Assembly: GCF_012396605.1 (NCBI RefSeq)
Contig: NZ_JAAXPW010000015.1
Location: 1-64,000, forward strand
Reading direction: 5' to 3'
DNA from: Ureibacillus thermosphaericus
GTDB lineage: Bacteria; Bacillota; Bacilli; Bacillales_A; Planococcaceae
DNA: 64,000 bases
A program made the position numbers and the translations under genes. The notes under the pieces are model-generated. The model was not told the DNA's origin. It did not search any database and saw nothing but the letters and a program-made list of their open reading frames with translations. Each line of letters opens with the position of its first letter. The stretch's first letter is position 1. Below are positions 1 to 9,354 of this stretch, one piece after another.

Positions 1-86
1 GGTACTCACCTCTTTCGTATGGTTTGTTTGGTTACTTACCATTATAACGAAATTTGGGGAGGTACCCATTTTTTATTGTCTTGAAT

Positions 87-103
87 CCCTTGAAAATCAA
101 GGG
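87..103. repeat. Short perfect inverted repeat
   Basis: CCCTTGA and TCAAGGG surround a 3-base loop, 25 bases past the stop codon of the substrate-binding protein gene. It could terminate that minus-strand gene, but no clean U-tract follows, so termination is only possible. Nothing else is recognisable at the left edge. Confidence 0.35.
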
Positions 104-127
104 GTGAGAATTATGAAATTAACTCAA

Positions 128-1750
128 TTATAATTCAATATCTACATATTTTAAATAAATGTAACCTAAGTTATCCGGCTTCATGTTTTTCACATGATCC
201 TTTGCAACATATAGATTTGTGTAGTAATAAATTGGAGCTACTGGCATTTCATCAATAATAAGTGCTTCTGCTTGTTTAAGCATTGCAAGACGTTTTTCTT
301 CATCCGTTTCTTGATTCGCTTCTCTTAATAGTTTCGTATACTCTGGGTTTTCCCAACCTGTATCGTTGTTGCCGTTTTCTGCAGAATCATATGGCTCTAA
401 GAATGTGTATGCATCCTTAAAGTCTGCAATCCAACCAAGACGTCCAACTTGGTAATCTAAATTTGAAAGTTTGTCTAAGAAAACTTGCCATTCTGAATTA
501 TCAATTGTTGAGTTAATTCCTAAGTTTTTGCGCCAGTTTTCTTGAATGAATTGTGCGATTGCAGAATGCGCTTCACTTGTATTAATTGAAATTTTAATAT
601 TAATTTCGCTTGGATCTTTAATTCCTAGCTCTTTCATACCTTCCTCTAGAGCTTTTTTCGCTTCTTCAACATCATTATCTTTGAAGTAGCCGCGATCTTC
701 TTCAAATCCTTTAATTGCTATTGGTACCATACCTAGTGCCGGTTTTTGTTCACCTTTTGTTACATTGTCGATTAATGATTGACGATCAATTGCAAGAGCT
801 AAAGCTTTACGAATATTTTGGTTTTTCAGAAGTTCATCTGTTGTATTGAATTTGTACAAGTAAATGGCTGCATAGTCTTCGATATTTAAAATTCCCTCTG
901 CTTTATATTGATCGATTGCATCCAACGCTACTGTTTGGTAAGGAGAACCTATGAAATCAATTTCACCATTATCAAACATTGTAGCTGCTGTTTGTTCAGA
1001 TTCAACCATTGTTATATTTACTTGATCAAGTGCGACATGTTCAGCATCCCAGTAATCTGGATTTTTCTTTAATTTAATGTCTTTGTCGTGGTTCCATGAA
1101 TCTAATAAGAATGGACCGTTTGTTACATAATCTTCTCCAGCTTCTGTGTACCATTTCGGATTTTTCTCCGCTACATTTTTATTTACTGGGTAATATGTTT
1201 TAAATGCAACTAATTCCAAGAAATAAGGTATCGGTTGTTCCAATGTTACAACTAAAGTTTTGTCGTCTTCCGCTTTCACACCAACATCTTCAGCTGTTGC
1301 TTCACCTTTATGGTAAGCTTCTGCGTTTTTGATTGGGTAAAGGATTGAAGCATATTCGGAAACGTTTTCAGGATTTAATACCCATTTCCAAGCGAATTCA
1401 AAATCATGTGCCGTTACAGGATCTCCGTTTGACCATTTATTATCACGTAATTTGAATGTATAAGTCAGTTGGTCATCGCTGACTGTAATCTCTTCTGCTG
1501 CTCCATTCACAACTTCTCCATATTTGTGAGTTGTTAACCCTTCAAATACATTAATGAGTATTGCACTAGAAGTGTTATCAGTTGCAAGTCCTGGATGTAA
1601 TGAAGGCGGCTCAGAAGGAATCACTAAATTAATTTCTTTTTTCCCTGAAGAATCGCTTCCTTCCTCTTTGTTGTCACTTCCGCTACATGCACCTAGCACA
1701 AAACTAAGTGTTAATAGCGCTACTAAGAATAGCAAATACTTCTTTTTCAT
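128..1750 (-). CDS. Peptide ABC transporter substrate-binding lipoprotein (OppA/SBP_bac_5 family)
   Basis: A 540-residue solute-binding protein of the oligopeptide-binding family, which captures peptides outside the membrane for an ABC importer. The N-terminus is a lipoprotein signal with lipobox LGAC and lipidated Cys22, followed by a Ser/Asp/Glu-rich linker. The body from about residue 40 has the family's two-lobe features, including an N-terminal PPSLHPG segment and the region around TNGPFLLDSWNHD. Length is normal for OppA/DppE proteins. A GGGGGG ribosome binding site lies 6 bases before the ATG. No permease or ATPase gene is adjacent, so it is either an orphan receptor or its partners lie elsewhere. 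Substrate specificity cannot be read from the sequence. Confidence 0.9.
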   Translation of the reverse strand: MKKKYLLFLVALLTLSFVLGACSGSDNKEEGSDSSGKKEINLVIPSEPPSLHPGLATDNTSSAILINVFEGLTTHKYGEVVNGAAEEITVSDDQLTYTFKLRDNKWSNGDPVTAHDFEFAWKWVLNPENVSEYASILYPIKNAEAYHKGEATAEDVGVKAEDDKTLVVTLEQPIPYFLELVAFKTYYPVNKNVAEKNPKWYTEAGEDYVTNGPFLLDSWNHDKDIKLKKNPDYWDAEHVALDQVNITMVESEQTAATMFDNGEIDFIGSPYQTVALDAIDQYKAEGILNIEDYAAIYLYKFNTTDELLKNQNIRKALALAIDRQSLIDNVTKGEQKPALGMVPIAIKGFEEDRGYFKDNDVEEAKKALEEGMKELGIKDPSEINIKISINTSEAHSAIAQFIQENWRKNLGINSTIDNSEWQVFLDKLSNLDYQVGRLGWIADFKDAYTFLEPYDSAENGNNDTGWENPEYTKLLREANQETDEEKRLAMLKQAEALIIDEMPVAPIYYYTNLYVAKDHVKNMKPDNLGYIYLKYVDIEL

Positions 1751-2087
1751 ATTTTCCCCCCACTCATTTTTTCAATATTTCAGAAAAAAGTAATCATCAA
1801 CATTTTTCTGAAATTTTGAATTTTCGATATCATGATATCAAATTTTTTTATTAAAATAAATAACTTTTTTTATTTTAATACTTAATTTAATATTATACTG
1901 ATTTTAAATCGTTTTAATTGTACGAATATTCTTTTTTAGAAAAAAATTAAGTTTCTACTATAACATTTTTCAACTATAAAAATATTACATCATACAAAAT
2001 GTTACTCTATTTCATTTTAATAACAATCTTAGCTTAATATGCTTATTTCTAAAAAATTCCTTGGAACATAGCTCTAGCTAATAAAAA
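1751..2087. other. AT-rich gap, no gene recognised
   Basis: This is the promoter side of the substrate-binding protein gene. It is very AT-rich with poly-T and poly-A runs. I see no convincing coding sequence, RNA gene or riboswitch. Confidence 0.5.
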
Positions 2088-2127
2088 AGTCAACCATGAT
2101 TTTTCTTGTCATGATTGACTATTTTTT
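2088..2127. terminator. Bidirectional terminator-like hairpin
   Basis: AGTCAACCATGA pairs with TCATGATTGACT (one mismatch). T-runs follow on both strands, so it could stop transcription from either side. It lies between two minus-strand genes. Confidence 0.6.
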
Positions 2128-2295
2128 ACGGAAAAGGTTGTTCTCAGTTATAAGTTTTTGGATTCCAAATGCTATTTTGGATTTCACACAATTTTCAGTC
2201 CGAGGGAAATCGAAAGTAAAAAGAAATCGGCCACGCATGAATAACCACAAATTAAAAATACACTACGAGAGGAAAAACCGGTTGAAAATGTAAAA

Positions 2296-2320
2296 GGAGA
2301 GTTGTGTTAAACAACTCCCC
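2296..2320 (-). terminator. Terminator of tagO
   Basis: On the minus strand GGGGAGTTGT pairs with ACAACTCTCC (one G-T pair) around a 5-base loop and is followed by TTTT. It lies about 80 bases past the tagO stop. Confidence 0.65.
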
Positions 2321-2328
2321 TTTAAATT

Positions 2329-2359
2329 AGAGGTTGAAAATTCTTTTATCTCAACCTCT
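2329..2359. repeat. Inverted repeat just past tagO
   Basis: AGAGGTTGA and TCAACCTCT form a perfect 9-bp stem with a 13-base loop, between the tagO stop and its main terminator. It is probably an auxiliary 3'-end hairpin. Confidence 0.45.
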
Positions 2360-2396
2360 TCTTATCTATTCAATATAACTCTATACAAATTGACGA

Positions 2397-3461
2397 TTAT
2401 TTACTAAACATCTTCACTAAATTAATGAGCGGTCGGTAGTTTTTGCCCGCAAGACCTATTACTTCTACAAACAATTCAATGGCAACTAAAATAACAGTGA
2501 TAAGAAGAATTGCTCCCCAAAGTTTTGCCATAGAGAATATGATAGATGCAATTCCAAACATTACTGCAATTCCATAGATAATCAATACCGTTTGTCGATG
2601 AGAGAATCCCATTTTCATTAAACAATGGTGCAAGTGAGATTTATCTGGATCCGACCATTTTTGCTTATTGCGTACGCGACGCACGATTGCAAAGAATGTA
2701 TCTGAAATCGGCACACCTAACAAAATAACTGGGATAATGAATGATACTAACGTTAAGTTTTTAAAACCTAACAATGAAAGCACAGCAATCATAAATCCTA
2801 AAAACAGTGCACCCGTATCGCCCATAAAAATTTTTGCCGGATGAAAGTTAAAGAATAAAAATCCAATCGTACTACATGCTAATATTGCAGCAACGGCAAG
2901 TACAAATCCATTGCCCATAATATAGGCCATCGTTGCAAGAGTAATTAATGCAATCGTTGACACGCCTGCTGCTAGTCCATCTAAACCGTCAATTAAATTT
3001 ACCGCATTCGTAATTCCAACAATCCACAATAGTGTTAACGGAATACTCAATAATCCAAAATTTAAAATACCGTTATCAAAAGGCAAGTTAATGAAGTCAA
3101 TTTGCACACCGCCCATAAAAATAACAATGGAAGCGGCAACAATTTGCCCTAACATTTTTGCCTTTGCACTTATTTGATATTTATCGTCTAAAATACCAGT
3201 AATAACAATTACCAAAGCACCTAATACAATCGATAAAGGCATTAATGAACTTTCATATCGAGGACTTTCCGGTCTTAGTATCGCTAGTCCTATTAAAAAG
3301 GATAAAAATATAGCTAAACCACCTAGACGTGGCATTATTTTTTGATGCACTTTCCGATAATTCGGTGCGTCCACAGCACCTATGCGAAACGCTAATCGTC
3401 TAACAATCGGAGTCAGTATTATGGACGCGACTAGCGCCACTGCTAAAGACACGTAAACCAT
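2397..3461 (-). CDS. tagO: Undecaprenyl-phosphate N-acetylglucosaminyl-1-phosphate transferase (TagO/WecA)
   Basis: This MraY-family membrane enzyme moves GlcNAc-1-phosphate from UDP-GlcNAc to undecaprenyl phosphate, the first step of wall teichoic acid or secondary cell-wall polymer synthesis. The 354-residue protein is hydrophobic throughout. It carries DDK at residues 92-94, NxxNxxDGLDGL at 152-163, FMGDTGAL from 212 and HLHH at 276-279, all hallmarks of the family. The reading frame is open 42 codons further upstream. I chose the ATG at 3461 because AAGGAGG lies 6 bases before it and the length then matches B. subtilis TagO. Its position next to secA2 suggests it serves the polymer that anchors the S-layer. 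Confidence 0.93.
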   Translation of the reverse strand: MVYVSLAVALVASIILTPIVRRLAFRIGAVDAPNYRKVHQKIMPRLGGLAIFLSFLIGLAILRPESPRYESSLMPLSIVLGALVIVITGILDDKYQISAKAKMLGQIVAASIVIFMGGVQIDFINLPFDNGILNFGLLSIPLTLLWIVGITNAVNLIDGLDGLAAGVSTIALITLATMAYIMGNGFVLAVAAILACSTIGFLFFNFHPAKIFMGDTGALFLGFMIAVLSLLGFKNLTLVSFIIPVILLGVPISDTFFAIVRRVRNKQKWSDPDKSHLHHCLMKMGFSHRQTVLIIYGIAVMFGIASIIFSMAKLWGAILLITVILVAIELFVEVIGLAGKNYRPLINLVKMFSK

Positions 3462-3741
3462 GTCTATCCTCCTTAGAAAAAGAATTCCATTTATTATTAA
3501 ACCTAAGATATTATAGCATGAATAAATAAGAAAACCTAGTCTTTCCTTTAAAATGTAATTAAATATCCAATAAAAATGAATCATCAATCAAATTACTATA
3601 AAAAGACAATATTGGAAATACTAATGATTACAATATCTTCATACTTATTTTCCCCGTGATTGAAGTAGTCATACATTCAAAAGTTTGATAGAATAACAAA
3701 GGTGTCTATATTTATTTAGACCACAAAAGGAGCGTAAAAAA

Positions 3742-6102
3742 ATGTTCTCAATTTTCAAAAATAAGGAAAGAACAAGTAAACGAGAATTAAAACATTACTA
3801 TAAAATAGTAGAAAAAATTAATCAACTCGAAGCTACATACTCATCGATGTCTGATGATGAGCTTAAAAATATGACTGTAAAATTTAAAGAACGCCTTGCA
3901 AATGGTGAAGATTTAACAAATATCATACCTGATGCCTTTGCTGTCGTTCGAGAAGCATCAAAACGCGTCCTCAACATGCGACATTTTGACGTTCAATTAA
4001 TTGGTGGTCTCGTTCTAACAGAAGGAAATATTGCTGAAATGCCTACTGGTGAAGGGAAAACTTTAGTTGCTTCTCTTCCTTCTTATGTGAGAGCCCTCGA
4101 AGGAAAAGGGGTTCACGTTATCACTGTCAATGATTACTTGGCAAAACGGGACTTCGAATTAATTGGTCAAATTCACAAATTCCTTGGCTTAAAAGTTGGT
4201 TTGAACTTGCCAATGATGGATTTAGAGCAAAAGAAAAAAGCTTACAATGCAGACATTACTTACGGTGTCGGTACGGAATTTGGCTTTGACTATTTACGTG
4301 ACAACATGGCTCGTAATGTGGAAGATAAAGTGCAGCGGCCATACCATTTTGCCATCATTGATGAGGTAGACTCTGTTCTAATTGATGAAGCAAAAACTCC
4401 ACTTATCATTGCTGGAAAAACTCCTTCTCAAGAAGAACTGCACCGTATTGCTGCCATGCTTGCAAAAACCTTCAAAAAAGATGAAGATTATGAATTCGAT
4501 GAAGAAACAAAAGCTACTTCTCTTACAGATCAAGGAATCGACAAAGTTGAAGAAGCTTTCGGCGTAGATAATTTATATGATTTAGATCATCAAGTATTGT
4601 ACCACTACGTCATTCAAGCGGTACGTGCCCACGTGATGTTCGAACGCGACGTGGACTACATTGTGAAAGATGATAAAATTGAGCTAGTCGACATGTTTAC
4701 TGGCCGAATCCTTGAAGGACGTTCTTTATCAGACGGTTTACACCAAGCCATTGAAGCAAAAGAAGGCGTCACGATTACTGCCGAAAATAAAGCACAAGCT
4801 CAAATTACCGTCCAAAACTACTTCCGTATGTACCCTAAACTTGCCGGAATGACTGGAACTGCAAAAACGCAAGAAAAAGAATTCATTGAAGTATACAACA
4901 TGCGAGTTGTTCAAATTCCAACAAACCGTCCAGTCATTCGTATTGATCAACCAGACATCGTTTTCGAAACGCGGGATGCAAAATACGAATACGTAGCACA
5001 AGAAGCAAAACGACGCCAAGAAAAAGGACAACCAATACTAATCGGAACCACTTCTATTCTACAATCAGAAGAAGTGGCAAAATATCTAGATAAATATGGA
5101 CTAGAATACCAACTACTCAATGCGAAAACAGTTGAACAAGAAGTGGAATTAATCTCTCAAGCAGGACAAAAAGGGCGAATTACGGTCGCAACAAACATGG
5201 CGGGTCGCGGTACTGACATTAAACTCGGAGAAGGTGTTCCAGAGCTTGGCGGTCTTTATGTAATCGGAACAGAAAAGCATGAAAGCCGTCGTATTGATAA
5301 TCAGCTTCGCGGGCGCTCCGGTCGACAAGGAGATCCTGGTGAAACCCGCTTCATCGTCTCATTGGAAGACGATATGTTCCGACGTTTCGCTAAAGAAGAC
5401 GTTGAAAAATTCAAGAAAAAAATGGTCGTTGATGAGAAAAAGCAAATTCAAAACAAAGATGTACAAGAATTAATTGACCGTACACAGCGGATTGTTGAAG
5501 GCGCTCACTTTGCATTGCGTGAATACAACTTAAAATTAGACGACGTCATCAATGATCAACGAAAAATATTGTATACTTTAAGAGATAAAGTTCTACACGA
5601 AGAAGACATTATCGAAATCATTCAAAAAATGCTCTTTGATGCAATCGACTTTGCTGTTCGTGATAATGCTGATGAAGAAATTGGCCAAGAAGAATGGAAT
5701 TTTGATGCAATAGAAAATACATTAAACTCCTTCTACTTAGAGAAAGTCACATTAGACCGTACAGTAGTAAAAGTCAATCACATTTTTGACCAAGTAGAAC
5801 CTGGTTACTTGCAATTAAAAGAATTTATCCAATCCTTCGAGAACGATGAAAGAGTGCTAAGCATTTCACAACAAGTAATGCTCGGCTTCATTGATCGCAT
5901 GTGGGTAAATCACTTAGCACAAATGACATATTTAAAAGAAGGCATCGGCTTACGCAGCTATCAAGGTGAAGATCCAATGCGAATCTACCAGCGAGAAGGA
6001 CTCAAGTTATTCGGTAAGAACTTCCAAGAACTTCGCGTCCAAATCGTTTCAGAATTGGTGAAATTTATGAACATTCGCCGAAAAGAGGAGGAAAATGAAT
6101 AA
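3742..6102 (+). CDS. secA2: Accessory Sec translocase ATPase SecA2
   Basis: A 786-residue SecA-family ATPase that drives proteins through the SecYEG channel. Walker A is MPTGEGKT (GEGKT 103-107) and Walker B is DEVD (207-210). The later helicase motifs include NMAGRGTDIKLG and QLRGRSGRQGDPG. Housekeeping SecA ends in a Cys-rich zinc domain that binds SecB and lipid. This protein stops at a Lys/Glu-rich tail with no such cysteines, as accessory SecA2 proteins do. The ribosome binding site is AAAAGGAG. The stop overlaps the start of the next gene, a predicted S-layer export accessory protein, so both are probably translated together and act on the surface proteins encoded downstream. Confidence 0.93.
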   Translation: MFSIFKNKERTSKRELKHYYKIVEKINQLEATYSSMSDDELKNMTVKFKERLANGEDLTNIIPDAFAVVREASKRVLNMRHFDVQLIGGLVLTEGNIAEMPTGEGKTLVASLPSYVRALEGKGVHVITVNDYLAKRDFELIGQIHKFLGLKVGLNLPMMDLEQKKKAYNADITYGVGTEFGFDYLRDNMARNVEDKVQRPYHFAIIDEVDSVLIDEAKTPLIIAGKTPSQEELHRIAAMLAKTFKKDEDYEFDEETKATSLTDQGIDKVEEAFGVDNLYDLDHQVLYHYVIQAVRAHVMFERDVDYIVKDDKIELVDMFTGRILEGRSLSDGLHQAIEAKEGVTITAENKAQAQITVQNYFRMYPKLAGMTGTAKTQEKEFIEVYNMRVVQIPTNRPVIRIDQPDIVFETRDAKYEYVAQEAKRRQEKGQPILIGTTSILQSEEVAKYLDKYGLEYQLLNAKTVEQEVELISQAGQKGRITVATNMAGRGTDIKLGEGVPELGGLYVIGTEKHESRRIDNQLRGRSGRQGDPGETRFIVSLEDDMFRRFAKEDVEKFKKKMVVDEKKQIQNKDVQELIDRTQRIVEGAHFALREYNLKLDDVINDQRKILYTLRDKVLHEEDIIEIIQKMLFDAIDFAVRDNADEEIGQEEWNFDAIENTLNSFYLEKVTLDRTVVKVNHIFDQVEPGYLQLKEFIQSFENDERVLSISQQVMLGFIDRMWVNHLAQMTYLKEGIGLRSYQGEDPMRIYQREGLKLFGKNFQELRVQIVSELVKFMNIRRKEEENE

Positions 6103-6998
6103 TGGGGCTTTTTGATTTTTTTAAGAAAACCGATAAAGTTGGAACAGACAGTGCAATCGACTCAAGTAATTTAATTGAAGGAATTGAAGAATCATCCGAA
6201 AAAAAATTAGTGAAAACAAAACTATCACTTCATCCGGATTGGAAAGTACCGCAAGAACAAAAATACGTGTTCAGCTTTTTAGCAAATCAATTAGTACCGT
6301 TACGTCCAAATCAATTGTCTCTTGCTGCCATTGATATCGATGAAGATAAAAAAACAGGAACTTGGTACGTGCGTGCGTTCTTCCGATCATCAATTCCCCA
6401 CAATATTGAATTAGGGGAAATTGGACTGCTTATATTAGATAAAAACAATAAACGCTTAGCTGGAAAAATATTTGATTTTAAAGAATTGGGTACTCTCCCT
6501 CCAGAAAGCTGCCGTCCATGGGTATTCGTTTTTGAAAAGAAATATATCGAAACGGACGAACTTCCTGGCGAAGGTTGGAAAATTGTCTTTAACTTGAACA
6601 CATTAAAAGAACATACACTGGATTTAGATGAATCTTGGAAAAAGCAACTTTCAATCGAACAACAAGAGTTGCTTGCAAAAGTTGTAAGTAAACTGCCAGA
6701 ACTAGGCCATAATGAAGTGAATATTACAGGTTTACAAGCAAATTTACATGATGATAAGAGCTTATCTGTATCCATCTTCATTCGAAATGGAAATGATCGT
6801 GCAATCAATGTTGAACAATTACCGTTAGAAATAATTGACGCGAACGGTAAAAAAATTGCAAAAGGATCATTTACAATAGATCCTCCTTTAACTGTTAAAG
6901 CTCGTACAACGAAACCGTGGACATTTGTCTTCCCACCTGAATTAGTGGATGCAGAAGGTGCAGATTTATCTCGCTGGAAAGCTGTCGTACCACAATAA
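6102..6998 (+). CDS. Accessory Sec system S-layer assembly protein (SLAP duplication family)
   Basis: The 298-residue product has a short charged N-terminal region and two related units of about 100-130 residues, at roughly 43-150 and 165-295. Each has a beta-rich core, and a Pro-Trp-x-Phe-Val-Phe pattern (PWVFVF, PWTFVF) ends each repeat. This is the duplicated family found beside secA2 in S-layer-forming Bacillales. There is no signal peptide or membrane segment, so it should act in the cytoplasm as a SecA2 partner or targeting factor. Its ATG overlaps the secA2 stop (TAATG). The mechanism is not established. Family assignment rests on the duplication plus context. Confidence 0.85.
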   Translation: MGLFDFFKKTDKVGTDSAIDSSNLIEGIEESSEKKLVKTKLSLHPDWKVPQEQKYVFSFLANQLVPLRPNQLSLAAIDIDEDKKTGTWYVRAFFRSSIPHNIELGEIGLLILDKNNKRLAGKIFDFKELGTLPPESCRPWVFVFEKKYIETDELPGEGWKIVFNLNTLKEHTLDLDESWKKQLSIEQQELLAKVVSKLPELGHNEVNITGLQANLHDDKSLSVSIFIRNGNDRAINVEQLPLEIIDANGKKIAKGSFTIDPPLTVKARTTKPWTFVFPPELVDAEGADLSRWKAVVPQ

Positions 6999-7004
6999 AA
7001 AAGT

Positions 7005-7039
7005 AACGCGTAGAGCAATCATGCTTCTACGCGTTTTTT
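7005..7039 (+). terminator. Terminator of the secA2 operon
   Basis: AACGCGTAGA pairs with TCTACGCGTT and is followed by TTTTT, 6 bases past the stop codon. Confidence 0.85.
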
Positions 7040-7296
7040 GTATTGTATTATATCTTACAGCTAATAACATTTTTACACGGGTTAAAATTTAAACTTAATT
7101 TTAATAGGATTTGTTTCCGCTCTTTTGCTTTTCTTCAATTTATCTTTTTTCTAAAATTTTATTTTTGAACTTCTAAAGGTTTTTTGTATCTTTTCTTTTG
7201 GCGTTTTAATCCATTTCCTTTCTGTATTGATGCACTTTTTCTGAGATTAGTAAAATATTTCTAAATTTAGGAGTAGTTATTTACAGACAATTAAAA

Positions 7297-7324
7297 AGGG
7301 GAACCCACAAAAATAGGTTCCCCT
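7297..7324 (-). terminator. Terminator of the NlpC/P60 gene
   Basis: AGGGGAACC and GGTTCCCCT form a perfect 9-bp stem. On the minus strand it is followed by TTTTTAA. Confidence 0.8.
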
Positions 7325-7363
7325 CTGCTTTTTATTTTCCTAAAATAATATATCTATAAAATT

Positions 7364-7906
7364 TTAATTTCCCTCAGAAATCAACTCCACATCCGCCACA
7401 CGCTTAGCCCCTACGAAACGGTCATACCAGTAGTATTGATCAAAGAAGTTCGATAAACTTACCCCTTCTCCTGTTTGAGCATGTATCATTTTACCATCAC
7501 CATAATAAATTGCAACATGGGAGATTCCTAACCCTGATGTATTATAGAACAATAAATCTCCTGGCCGAATTTCACCAATCTTCACTGGCTCCCCAATCTC
7601 ATACATTTCCTTTGCGGTACGGGGCAATTCTATCCCTAAATCACTAAATACTTTTCTGACAAATCCTGAACAGTCAAAGCCGCTTGTTGACGTTCCTCCA
7701 TACAAATATCTTATCCCTAAATATTTAATTGCAGTCTCCCGCAATTCCGTTGAAGTAAAGTCTGTTGAATCCTTTTCCGTTGCACCAACTGCTATAGGAG
7801 AAAAACAAATGACTACACCAGCCACAGTTGCCAAAAGCAATTTTCGAATATTCTTTTGGAAAATGATAGTACCCTCCATCGTGAAGTAGTCAGAAATTTC
7901 AATCAT
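7364..7906 (-). CDS. Secreted NlpC/P60 cell-wall peptidase
   Basis: An exported cysteine peptidase that cuts peptidoglycan stem peptides. A hydrophobic signal segment lies at residues 21-42. The NlpC/P60 domain fills the rest, with catalytic Cys79 (DCSGF), His130 (GISHVAIY) and a third polar residue, His142 (MIHAQT). It has no LysM, SH3 or SLH anchor, so it is probably freely secreted. The start is unclear. Neither the ATG at 7906 nor the ATG at 7879 has a ribosome binding site. A good GGAGGG sits inside the frame, just before codons for IIFQKNIRK, which would imply an unusual ATT or TTG start. The mature enzyme is the same either way. Confidence 0.85.
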   Translation of the reverse strand: MIEISDYFTMEGTIIFQKNIRKLLLATVAGVVICFSPIAVGATEKDSTDFTSTELRETAIKYLGIRYLYGGTSTSGFDCSGFVRKVFSDLGIELPRTAKEMYEIGEPVKIGEIRPGDLLFYNTSGLGISHVAIYYGDGKMIHAQTGEGVSLSNFFDQYYWYDRFVGAKRVADVELISEGN

Positions 7907-8128
7907 AAAAAGTGTAACATGTGAGGGTTTGTAGTAACATTACAGTTCATTTACATTCACATTACATCAAACATTCACGATATCGGCTGTATAAAACTTG
8001 TTAACCGAGGCATTAAAGCTTCTTACTGTAATGAATTTGTAAATCTATTTTACGAATATATCAAAAGAGAATCTAAGAAATCCTCTATTATTGCGTAATA
8101 TTTGTAACTTGAATTTTTCTATAATATT

Positions 8129-8170
8129 AAAAGGGTATTTTTCTACTTTGATAGAAGAAATACCCTTTTT
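8129..8170 (-). terminator. Terminator of the LysM-NlpC gene
   Basis: AAAAGGGTATTT pairs with AAATACCCTTTT around a stem that continues through TTCTA/TAGAA. It is T-rich on both sides. Confidence 0.75.
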
Positions 8171-8188
8171 AAAAACACGATAAAATTG

Positions 8189-9124
8189 TCAATTAATTCC
8201 TTTAAACCGTTTATATGTCACGAAATGTTTCTTCCAATAGTCATAATTAACGTTCGATACTTCTACTCCATTGTCTCCTGCATGGATGAATTTTCCGTCC
8301 CCTAAATATATCCCCATATGAGATATGCCTGTTTTGTACGTATTTTTAAAGAAAATCACGTCGCCAGGAACTGGGTTTTTTACTACAGTCGTATCTTGGT
8401 TAAAATAGTCTTCACTGCTTTTTCGCTGAATATCCAACCCTGCATTAACAAAAACGTACCGTACAAACCCAGAACAATCAAATCCTTCTGGTGTATTTCC
8501 CCCAAATAGATAAGGTACACCTAGTTGAGCATTAGCAATTTCCAACACTTTGTTATATATAGCTTGTCCTTTTTCTGAAGGATCCTTATCAATCATCTGT
8601 TCTTTTTCTAACTGTTTTTTAATTACTTCATCAACTAACAATTCATCATGCGGGGGATTCTTCACTTCATTCTCGATATTTTGGTTAGGTAAGTCTCCCT
8701 GCTCCTCATGATTTGGAGATTGAGAGGATGAATAAATTGTCAATATTTGTCCAGCATATATCACATCAGCAGAACTTAACTGATTCCAATTCATAATGTC
8801 TTCAACAGTCACATTGAATTTTTTGGAAATTTTTGTTAAAGTATCACCTTTAACCACTTTATATGTAATTTGAGAAGCAAGTTGTCTATCTGGAATATTT
8901 AATTTTGTCATTCTAGCTTTAGATAAAGTTTCTTTTCTCGTCTTAGAACGGTCGATATTCGAAAAATTATTAGGTAAAACGTTGTTTTTTATGTTAAAAT
9001 GTTCAAGTGTTTTTTCGCCGCTGCTTTTACCACTCTCAGTAGATGCATAAGCACTTTGGGCGAAAATACAACTTGCCAACAAACCCGCACTTATTAATAC
9101 AATCGACTTTTTTCGCCGGTACAC
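8189..9124 (-). CDS. LysM-NlpC/P60 cell-wall hydrolase
   Basis: A 311-residue exported peptidoglycan hydrolase. A signal peptide runs to about residue 28 (AYA). A LysM domain at 88-131, YKVVKGDTL to GQILTIY, binds glycan strands. An acidic linker leads to an NlpC/P60 domain at about 195-310 with Cys217 (DCSGF), His269 (GISHMGIY) and His281 (FIHAGD). The catalytic triad is intact. The start is GTG, placed 7 bases after GGAGGG. It is probably a separate transcription unit from the neighbouring NlpC gene, since each has its own terminator. The closest functional type is the LytE/CwlS class of dl-endopeptidases. Confidence 0.9.
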   Translation of the reverse strand: MYRRKKSIVLISAGLLASCIFAQSAYASTESGKSSGEKTLEHFNIKNNVLPNNFSNIDRSKTRKETLSKARMTKLNIPDRQLASQITYKVVKGDTLTKISKKFNVTVEDIMNWNQLSSADVIYAGQILTIYSSSQSPNHEEQGDLPNQNIENEVKNPPHDELLVDEVIKKQLEKEQMIDKDPSEKGQAIYNKVLEIANAQLGVPYLFGGNTPEGFDCSGFVRYVFVNAGLDIQRKSSEDYFNQDTTVVKNPVPGDVIFFKNTYKTGISHMGIYLGDGKFIHAGDNGVEVSNVNYDYWKKHFVTYKRFKGIN

Positions 9125-9247
9125 CCTATCTCCCTCCTTATAAAAAGATTAACTATATCATACTTAATATTTCGGATAAAAACTAATAATTTTTTAGAAA
9201 TAATTAAACATTAAGTAAGGAATTCTTAAAATATCCAAAAATATTAT

Positions 9248-9276
9248 TTGTCTTTTTCGACGATAGATGATATAAT
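9248..9276 (+). promoter_or_regulatory. SigmaA-type promoter of brnQ
   Basis: TTGTCT and TATAAT are separated by exactly 17 bases, about 80 bases before the brnQ start. Confidence 0.7.
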
Positions 9277-9354
9277 TCGACATTGTTACCGTTCTAATTA
9301 TTTATTATTTTTAGAAATTTTCCGCTATTCGAAAATAAAGGAGAAAATGCAACT

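Noticed and set aside
1-86. Partial gene or riboswitch at the left edge
   Set aside because: The stretch is too short and shows no coding frame with family signals or a recognisable aptamer.
2096-2293. 65-codon plus-strand ORF after the terminator-like hairpin
   Set aside because: It starts inside the hairpin at 2088-2127, has no ribosome binding site and reads through the tagO 3' region.
6311-7018. 235-codon open frame on the minus strand
   Set aside because: It is fully antisense to the accessory S-layer export gene, which is coupled to secA2 and matches a known family; the antisense product has no recognisable domain.
9125-9354. T-box or amino-acid riboswitch before brnQ
   Set aside because: No T-box sequence or terminator/antiterminator pair is seen; a plain promoter explains the region.
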